Assembly (NCBI GenBank): GCA_947259865.1
Contig: CAMYNZ010000017.1
Coordinates: 1 to 11,997 of the forward strand
Origin: an uncultured Desulfobacterales bacterium
Lineage (GTDB): Bacteria > Desulfobacterota > Desulfobacteria > Desulfobacterales > G020354645
DNA: 11,997 nucleotides
Direction: 5' to 3'
Below are positions 6,340 through 11,997 of the stretch, piece by piece. Position 1 is the first letter of the stretch, and each line of letters starts with the position of its first letter. The notes below the pieces were generated by a model. That model did not search any database. It saw nothing but the letters and a program-made list of their open reading frames with translations, and had not been told where the DNA came from. Made by a program: the position numbers and the translations under genes.

Positions 6340-7881
6340 ATTGCCGATCGTTGCGATCAGCTTTAGCCTTTCCTGTTTTGTTTTAGCCGCTATAATTTTC
6401 CAAGTGATGGCGGCTGAATCCTCCTTCACATAACTTGAAACTCGCCTTGGTTCGATGTCACCAATCCCCGTCGCCATGTTGAGTGTGTCACCAAAGGTGA
6501 CATTGTTCCAACCTTCGTGTTTACAGTCGATGTCAACATAATCCTTGATCCTCAGATCGAAAATCCCGTCTCCATATTTTTGGGCAAGGCGTAGCATCGA
6601 AAGCATCGCACCAAAAGACTTGGAAATCGAGTAGACGCCATGACGCATCTGATCGCAGTACGGATAATCTCCATAACGTGTACGGCATGGGCGTGCGTAG
6701 ACAACATCGTCTATGATTAAACCGCTCAGGGTGATGTTTTCCCGATTATGGATGCCATCAATCGTATCTAATATTTTCGGATCGTAGGTTTGCTCCAACT
6801 CTGTCCACGAGTGGATGGGTGTTTGCTGTGCCAATTCGGTGACAAATTGCTTCGTCAAGGCAATCCGGTCCGGGAGCGGCGAAGGCATATATCTCATATC
6901 TGTTTGACCCCAAGCATCGAATTTTTCACCCGGATCCGCCTCCTGAACGATTTGGAACCGAAGTGCAGATACATGCTTGTCGTTAAAGAGAAAGGTTGCA
7001 AGGCCGTTATGCGTCTGGCTCATTTTATAATGGACAAGGGTAAATGGAAACGATGCACGTGAATAACCCTTATCGCCAGGCTCGGACCATATCCGCCCGG
7101 GAGCCAGGACTATGTACCAATTACTTTTTTCATTTTTTAGAAGCTTATTTCGTTCAATCGGAACGAGATGATCTTGATAGGTGAAGAAATGGAGTTTAAG
7201 CTCGGGAAACGAGATTAAATTCTCACTCGCCCAGATGCTACGGTAAGAAATTTTGGATGATGCAATGGTCAGGGTGCCGGAAAACTCGTGTAAAGCAGGC
7301 TCTGCGTTACCAAACGGCATAAAATAATCGTTATTCACCGGGCCATCACCTTTATATTTATCCGCCCACAGGTCGTCCACAGTGATTTTATCTCTCTGCG
7401 CTGGAGAAGGTACGGTTGAGGGCATTTTGATTTGCTTAGACTGCTGTTTTATATCAATCCATGAAGTTGTACCAGAACAGGAGTTCGTGCCCTTCGTCCA
7501 AGTCCAATGCCTTCCTCCGATCGCTTTATTTCCACTAACTCGGGATACACCCTCTTCTAAAATTACGGTACTGCCGGCCTGCCTCCCAGGTATTTTACGT
7601 TTAGGCAAATAAATCTTGTTGCCTCTTACCTCAGCGTGAGCACCTTTTTGCTCTTTTCTCTTAAATGTTACAATACAGCCATTTTGGATAAGCTCATAGG
7701 TATAACGCTCAGTTCTAATAGCACCACCACAATTCGATGCGTCCCATTCTTGAGTTGCATCCCATGTTCCTGATACATCTATACAATCCTTTTCTTCAGC
7801 CTGAACTCCCATAGCTAAAAATACCACTATGACGAAAAAGGCAAAGACTGAAACAATTCCCTGGCAAATAAAATGTTTCAT
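6316..7881 (-). pseudogene. N-terminal fragment of an exported beta-lactamase-like serine hydrolase
   Basis: A 521-codon frame. Residues 1-28 form a signal peptide (MKHF, hydrophobic core FAFFVIVVFLAMG, cleavage after VQA), so the product would be exported. Residues about 30-145 are a Cys-containing beta-rich domain (C33, C51, C69, C135) that I cannot name, followed by a linker, a second beta-rich part (about 165-330), and from about 340 the serine hydrolase domain. The nucleophile motif SxxK is S418-I-S-K421 in GVYSISKSF. The frame stops at TAA just after GNYPYIFGI, before the catalytic Tyr motif, and the rest of the fold continues in another frame below 6339. The family uses Ser, Lys and Tyr to hydrolyse beta-lactams, esters or small amides; the substrate here is unknown. 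AGGAG lies about eight bases before the ATG. Both fragments read well apart from the junction, so decay or a sequencing error is recent. Confidence 0.78.
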
Positions 7882-7898
7882 GGTGATACTCCTGCCAT

Positions 7899-7926
7899 AA
7901 TATAAAATGGTCGTCTGCTTGATAAA
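7899..7926 (-). promoter_or_regulatory. Candidate sigma70-like promoter for the serine hydrolase
   Basis: On the minus strand TTTATC (7921-7926) and TATATT (7899-7904) are separated by 16 bases and lie just upstream of the AGGAG ribosome site. The -10 box is reasonable; the -35 is poor (about three of six consensus bases). The rest of the gap up to 8051 contains only the small palindrome CTTGACTCAAG near 7990 and no gene. Confidence 0.25.
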
Positions 7927-8051
7927 GTGCGAAACACATCATGTTGTGGTTGGTCTTAGGAGATGAAGATTAATGATATATTGATAAGATCTTGACTCAA
8001 GTCGATTTACAGATATACCAAGATATTTTCAACTGTTGGAAAGTCCTATAT

Positions 8052-8516
8052 TTATAACTCCAAAAGTTTCTTTGACAAATTATGAAGCTCAGAATTCGCC
8101 AGTGCAACCACTTTCTTCTTGACCGTCCGAGAGTAATACTCCTGTTCGGTTTTAGTTAAGGGGAGGCCTTCCAACCTCTTCTTGAACAGTTCCTTCTGCT
8201 TTGGTGAAAAAACTTGTGAAAGTGCATATTCCAAAGAAAATTCCACATATTTTTCTTTTCGCTGTCTGTCTTTTTCAGCCTTTTTCTCAAAATAAAGTTC
8301 AAACAGCCCTTTCAGACGTTCTGGATCAAACTCTACATCATTACATTTTAGAATTTGGTTATGGGCCAAATAGTTCTTCCATGTCTTGACTAATGCTTTA
8401 TCTTCTTTGGAAAGGCCTTTCTGGAGCTTGTTCCACCATGAAAAAGATAGGTGATAATGTGAGAACAGAGACCCGGACATGAGCATTGTTCCTGATAATT
8501 TTGGCTCTTCTGCCAC
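8052..8516 (-). CDS. Conserved-looking small basic protein of unknown function
   Basis: A 154-residue frame starting at GTG 8516, directly after an in-frame TAA at 8523-8525. Start choice is uncertain: AGGA lies nine bases before the ATG at 8480 (residue 13) and three bases before the ATG at 8486 (residue 11), so 142 or 144 residues is more likely. The protein is rich in Lys, Glu and aromatics and predicted largely helical, with no signal peptide or membrane segment. Its middle (LFELYFEKKAEKDRQRKEKY) is a charged helix. The C-terminal 50 residues (FSPKQKELF ... LTKTEQEYYSR ... KKKVVALANSEL) look like a compact helical nucleic-acid-binding unit, reminiscent of sigma-region-4 or helix-turn-helix folds, but I recognise no named family. 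It is visibly AT-richer than the RND gene upstream, and may be a transferred gene or the remnant of a longer protein. It lies 57 bp beyond the end of the RND gene on the same strand. Confidence 0.6.
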   Translation of the reverse strand: MAEEPKLSGTMLMSGSLFSHYHLSFSWWNKLQKGLSKEDKALVKTWKNYLAHNQILKCNDVEFDPERLKGLFELYFEKKAEKDRQRKEKYVEFSLEYALSQVFSPKQKELFKKRLEGLPLTKTEQEYYSRTVKKKVVALANSELHNLSKKLLEL

Positions 8517-8570
8517 ATCATATTATTGATGCCTGTATCTGCAACTCGAGCAGCCAAAAGAACATAATTT

Positions 8571-8594
8571 TGTCAAATGTGTAGGCCTGACCCC
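8571..8594 (-). repeat. GGGGTCAGGCCTACAC-type sequence at the 3' end of the RND gene
   Basis: On the minus strand this 24-base stretch begins GGGGTCAGGCCTACAC and encodes the last residues (GSGLHI) and the stop of the RND protein. GGGGTCAGGCCT-type sequences are, as I recall, frequent dispersed motifs next to REP-associated transposase genes. Only one copy is present here and no transposase is visible, so this is a tentative junction marker between the pump gene and the AT-rich small gene. Confidence 0.3.
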
Positions 8595-11500
8595 ATATCG
8601 TTGCGGCGGCCCTTGCTGAACAGGGTGCTGACATCCCTGACGATCAAATAGAGGGTGGGGACGTAAAGCAATGTTAGCACGGTGGCGGCCAGAAGCCCAA
8701 AGCTTATGCTGATTGCCATGGGGATAAGAAATTGAGCCTGGAAACTGCGTTCCAGCAACAGGGGTAAAAGCCCGGCAATGGTCGTTAAGGAAGTGAGCAG
8801 CACCGGTCGGAACCTGGCTTTGCCGGATTCAATGACGGCCCGGTTAACGTCCATGCCACCCCGGACAGCCCTGTTGATAAAATCAATCAAAATCAAAGAA
8901 TCATTGACCACGATACCCGATAGGGCCACAATGCCGAAAATGCTGATGATGGTGAATGCCTTGCCCATGACCAAATGACCTAAAATCGCCCCGATCAGAC
9001 CGAAGGGAATGGCTATCATGATAATAAGGGGCTGGATGTATGATCGAAATTGACTCGCCAGCAAAAGGAATATACCCATCATCGCCAGTAAATATCCGAT
9101 TTTCAGGCTGTCCAGTGATTCCCGGGTCCTTTTTTCCTGCCCTTCCAGATCATACATTAACCCGGGAAAACGTGCCATGAGCTTTGGCAAAAAACCGGTC
9201 TTCAATTCAGATACAATAACACTGGCGTTGGCCACGGATTCATCGATATCTGAAATGACGGTGATAGTGCGCTTGCGATCAACCCGATTGATGACGGAAT
9301 AGGCTCTGCCGTGGCTGACGTGGGCAACCTCTTCAATCGGAATTTCCCGTCCGTCCGGAGCCCGGATACGCATTTCTTCGATCCCTGATAAACTCCGCCG
9401 GTTGATGTCCGCATACCTTACCATTACCTTGACCTCATCCCTGTCCCTTTGAATTTTGAGGGCTTCTGCACCGTAAAATGCCTGCCGAACCTGTTTGGCG
9501 ACATCACGCATGGTGATCCCCAAAGATTTGGCCCCCTCCCGGATACGGATTTTTTTCTCCTGTTTGCCGGGTTTAAAATTATCGGCAATATCAAAGGTGC
9601 CGGGATAGGTTGCGATTTCGGCCTTCAACTCGGCAGCCGCCTGCTTGAGCTGATCAAAATCGCGCCCTGAAAGTTGAATTTCTATCGGGTTGCCGGCCGG
9701 TCCGCCCTCCAGGGTGGCAAAGATCAAACTTTCCACCCCGGGTATTTCACCGATAAGACTGCGCCATTTGTTCAGGATCGCATTGGTAGAAATACGAGAC
9801 CGTTTCTCAGCGGACACCAGCTCTATCCATACTTCTCCCACATGACTGCCAAATTCCGGTGGTTTCCAATCCCTGCGGGGAATGGCACCGACAAGGGAAA
9901 AGGCGTTTACGACCAGATTACCGTTTTGTTTTGAAAATTCGGAAAAAACGGTGTTGAGTTCGAATGCCTTTTTTTCCATATGCCCGATGGTATCCTCGGT
10001 TAAATCAAAGGGCACCCCCAAAGGATAATTGACTTCAGCGATAATCCAATCACTTTCGCCTTTAGGGAAAAAAACAAAGGGTACATAACCGCCTTTTACA
10101 ATGCCCAGGCTGATAATGAGAACGCCAATACCGATGGCAAAGGTGAAATATCTATTTTTTACGACATAGTTTATAGCGGGCGTATAATACCGCTCGATGA
10201 CGATAAAAAGCATCTTCTCCACACGCGATCGCAAACGCTCGTGCCATAGACTGAATCGGGTATGTTTCATTTCAGATCGGGTCAGGGAATGATTCAGGTG
10301 GGTGGGAAGAATTACCAGGGCCTCGCCCAGAGAAACCAGCAGGATTGCGATAACCGCTATGGGCATAACGGCAATGAACTTGCCCATAATGCCCCCCAAA
10401 AACATCAGCGGGGTAAACGCAACCACGGTTGTGGTCACCGCCATGACTACCGGTCCACCGACCTCCTTAAAGCCGTCCACCACGGCTGTTGGCGGCGGTT
10501 TGCCCCGGCTGTAATGCGTATATACATTCTCACCGAATATGATGGCATCATCAACCAGGATACCCAGGGTCATAATAAAGGCAAAAAGCGAGATCATATT
10601 GACGGTTTGACCCAGAAAATCGAGCACCAGGAAGGCTCCCATAAAGGAGATGGGGATACCGATGGAAACCCAGAAGGCCAGGCGAAAATTCAAAAAAACG
10701 GCCAGGGCGATAAAAACCAGGGTGATACCCTGAATCCCGTTGCGCAGCAACAGGTCAATTCTATCCTGCACCATTGCGGATATATCACCCCAGATGGCCA
10801 GGCCAATTTTTTCAGGCAGTTTATGATTAAGATTATTTACATAATCCTTGGCGATCCGGGCAATCTCGATGACATCTTGATCATTGGTCCGGTTTACAAC
10901 GATAAGGGCAGCGGGCTTGCCGTTGAACCTTGATTTGAGATCTATATCTTCAAAACCATCAACAACCTTTGCAACCTGTCCCAGGCGCACAACCGTACCA
11001 TCATTTAAAGTGATCAAAGGAAGAGTCTCAAATTCCCGGCCGGTGTAAAGCTGGCCTTTTGATCTTACCAGGATTTCTCCCTGGGCGGTTTTAATGGTCC
11101 CGCCGGGAAGATCGATGCTGCCGGAACTAATCGCGTTGGCAACTTGATCAAAGGAGATGCCGTAGCGTCTGAGATTTTCTTCGGACACTTCTACGGCTAT
11201 CTCATAGTCTCTCACGCCGGCCAGATCAATCTGGGTGATGGCCTCCGGTTTTTTGAGTTTGAGGGCTTTTATCAGCGAGTCGACAAAACCTTGCCCTCCA
11301 CTGGCATCCGGCCGAGATGAAGATCTGGCCTCCAGAAGGTCATCCCGGATTTTTTCAGCGATCTGCCGCAGCAGTTTTTCAGAAACATCACCGTACACCG
11401 CCACCGAAACGGCCGGATTCTGATTAACAATTTCAAGAACCACCGGTTCTTCGGACTCCTCCGGAAAGGTGTCGATGCGATCCACTTCAGCCTTAATCTC

Positions 11501-11821
11501 GTCCAGTACTTTCTGAACATCCACTCCCGTTTCAAGCTCTGCCGTAACCGAACCGTGCCCTTCCCGTGCGGCGGAAATTATGCGGGAAATCCCTACGATT
11601 CCCTCGATCTTTTCCTCGATTTTGATGCAAATACCCTCTTCTACCTCATCCGGGCTTGACCCCGGATAGGAAACACTCACATTGATCATGTCCAGGGCAA
11701 ACTGCGGCAACACTTCCCGGCGCATCTTCACCACCGTGAACAGACCTGCTGTGATGATAAACAGCATAATCAGGTTAACGCTTACGCTGTTTTTTATGGA
11801 CCACTTTGCTAAAGGCTTCAA
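8573..11821 (-). CDS. RND-family efflux transporter permease (AcrB/ACR_tran type)
   Basis: A 1082-residue inner-membrane proton-driven pump of the hydrophobe/amphiphile efflux group. The N-terminal cytoplasmic helix and TM1 (about 13-33) are followed by the first periplasmic porter loop (VSYPGSSPDEVEEGI at 49-63), then TM2-6 starting near 360. The proton-relay pair is present in TM4 (LVDDAI, D424-D425). The second half repeats this pattern, with TM8-12 near the C-terminus. The AcrB TM10 Lys position is Val here (GIVVND, N973), as in some RND subfamilies. An in-frame extra block of 29 residues (about 166-194) sits in the first porter loop before ITQIDLAGVRDYEI. The start is TTG 11821; no in-frame ATG exists upstream before a stop, the ATG at 11846-11848 is in another frame, and no close ribosome site is seen, so the start is less certain than the rest. 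No adaptor or TolC-type gene flanks it within the window. Substrate cannot be inferred. Confidence 0.92.
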   Translation of the reverse strand: MKPLAKWSIKNSVSVNLIMLFIITAGLFTVVKMRREVLPQFALDMINVSVSYPGSSPDEVEEGICIKIEEKIEGIVGISRIISAAREGHGSVTAELETGVDVQKVLDEIKAEVDRIDTFPEESEEPVVLEIVNQNPAVSVAVYGDVSEKLLRQIAEKIRDDLLEARSSSRPDASGGQGFVDSLIKALKLKKPEAITQIDLAGVRDYEIAVEVSEENLRRYGISFDQVANAISSGSIDLPGGTIKTAQGEILVRSKGQLYTGREFETLPLITLNDGTVVRLGQVAKVVDGFEDIDLKSRFNGKPAALIVVNRTNDQDVIEIARIAKDYVNNLNHKLPEKIGLAIWGDISAMVQDRIDLLLRNGIQGITLVFIALAVFLNFRLAFWVSIGIPISFMGAFLVLDFLGQTVNMISLFAFIMTLGILVDDAIIFGENVYTHYSRGKPPPTAVVDGFKEVGGPVVMAVTTTVVAFTPLMFLGGIMGKFIAVMPIAVIAILLVSLGEALVILPTHLNHSLTRSEMKHTRFSLWHERLRSRVEKMLFIVIERYYTPAINYVVKNRYFTFAIGIGVLIISLGIVKGGYVPFVFFPKGESDWIIAEVNYPLGVPFDLTEDTIGHMEKKAFELNTVFSEFSKQNGNLVVNAFSLVGAIPRRDWKPPEFGSHVGEVWIELVSAEKRSRISTNAILNKWRSLIGEIPGVESLIFATLEGGPAGNPIEIQLSGRDFDQLKQAAAELKAEIATYPGTFDIADNFKPGKQEKKIRIREGAKSLGITMRDVAKQVRQAFYGAEALKIQRDRDEVKVMVRYADINRRSLSGIEEMRIRAPDGREIPIEEVAHVSHGRAYSVINRVDRKRTITVISDIDESVANASVIVSELKTGFLPKLMARFPGLMYDLEGQEKRTRESLDSLKIGYLLAMMGIFLLLASQFRSYIQPLIIMIAIPFGLIGAILGHLVMGKAFTIISIFGIVALSGIVVNDSLILIDFINRAVRGGMDVNRAVIESGKARFRPVLLTSLTTIAGLLPLLLERSFQAQFLIPMAISISFGLLAATVLTLLYVPTLYLIVRDVSTLFSKGRRNDMGSGLHI
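11239..11333 (-). repeat. 8-bp direct repeat bounding an 87-bp in-frame insertion in the RND gene
   Basis: TGGCCTCC (plus strand) occurs at 11239-11246 and again at 11326-11333, exactly 87 bp (29 codons) apart. The block between them encodes low-complexity residues (RSSSRPDASGGQGFVDS...), absent from usual RND proteins at this point as I recall them. Removing one 87-bp unit would restore ...DLLEAITQIDLAG... in frame. Confidence 0.55.
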
Positions 11822-11935
11822 TTGCTTTTCGCTTGGCTCCCATACCAGATTTAAAAACGGCGGATTATGGCGGGAACCTTTGTATATCTAAATTGAGCGA
11901 TTTTAATGGCTATCCAAGGAAAAATCTCCTAGGTT

Positions 11936-11997
11936 CCGGCATCCAGTAACATAACAATCTGAAAAAACACTGGATTCCGGGTCAAGCCCGGAATGAC
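11936..11997. repeat. Palindromic dispersed repeat (GTCATTCCGG type), probably continuing past the window
   Basis: Two nested inverted repeats. The perfect one has arms ATTCCGGG (11974-11981) and CCCGGAAT (11987-11994) around a 5-base loop. The wider one pairs CCGGCATCCAGT (11936-11947) with ACTGGATTCCGG (11969-11980), one mismatch. Read on the minus strand, the perfect hairpin is followed six bases later by TTTTTT, so it could also terminate a minus-strand gene lying to the right. The 115 bp between this repeat and the RND start contain no gene or convincing promoter. Confidence 0.65.

Noticed and set aside
10262..10933. Plus-strand open frame of 223 codons
   Set aside because: It lies wholly antisense to the RND gene, is rich in Gln, Gly, His and Asp without family motifs, and has no ribosome site; the opposite strand is clearly coding.

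Overview
The window most likely comes from a Desulfobacterota (former Deltaproteobacteria, Desulfobacterales-like) chromosome. This is inferred from recognisable protein types (J-domain protein with an N-terminal Cys pair, PDFDG-type DHH phosphoesterase, QHG-type SixA, NDP-forming acyl-CoA synthetase, four-helix-bundle S23 relic) and from several classes of short dispersed palindromic repeats between genes. No database search was possible, so the taxonomy is inference. No rRNA, tRNA, CRISPR array or complete insertion sequence was found.

Layout. 1-636 (+): 3' part of a J-domain protein gene that runs in from the left edge. 729-1628 (-): DHH/DHHA1 phosphoesterase, convergent with the J gene and divergent from what follows. 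1839-2300 (+): SixA-like phosphohistidine phosphatase. 2383-3153 (+): enoyl-CoA hydratase/isomerase with both catalytic Glu. 3232-3564: a small repeat-bounded element carrying an internally deleted S23-type four-helix-bundle gene. 3696-5615 (+): NDP(ADP)-forming acyl-CoA synthetase that has lost its N-terminal CoA-binding Rossmann segment at the edge of that element. 5819-7881 (-): an exported class-C beta-lactamase-like serine hydrolase, now two fragments separated by a frameshift and probably an internal deletion. 8052-8516 (-): small, AT-rich conserved-looking gene of unknown function. 8573-11821 (-): large RND efflux pump carrying a 29-codon in-frame insertion bounded by an 8-bp direct repeat. 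11936-11997: palindromic dispersed repeat directly upstream of the pump.

How it fits together. The hydratase and acyl-CoA synthetase lie on the same strand and would plausibly act together in acyl-CoA metabolism (activation, then hydration of the enoyl-CoA), but the synthetase is damaged and a repeat element separates the two. The RND pump has no adaptor (HlyD-type) or outer-membrane channel gene beside it in the window. The DHH and SixA genes look intact and ordinary.

The main theme is genome flux. Four loci carry scars: the S23 relic, the acyl-CoA synthetase 5' end, the serine hydrolase, and the RND insertion. The best candidate for something under-described is the heptad-repeat-bounded, internally deleted S23 element at 3232-3564, which looks like a non-autonomous (MITE-like) derivative of a four-helix-bundle gene. 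I see no evidence of a defence system, biosynthetic cluster or other new multi-gene system.
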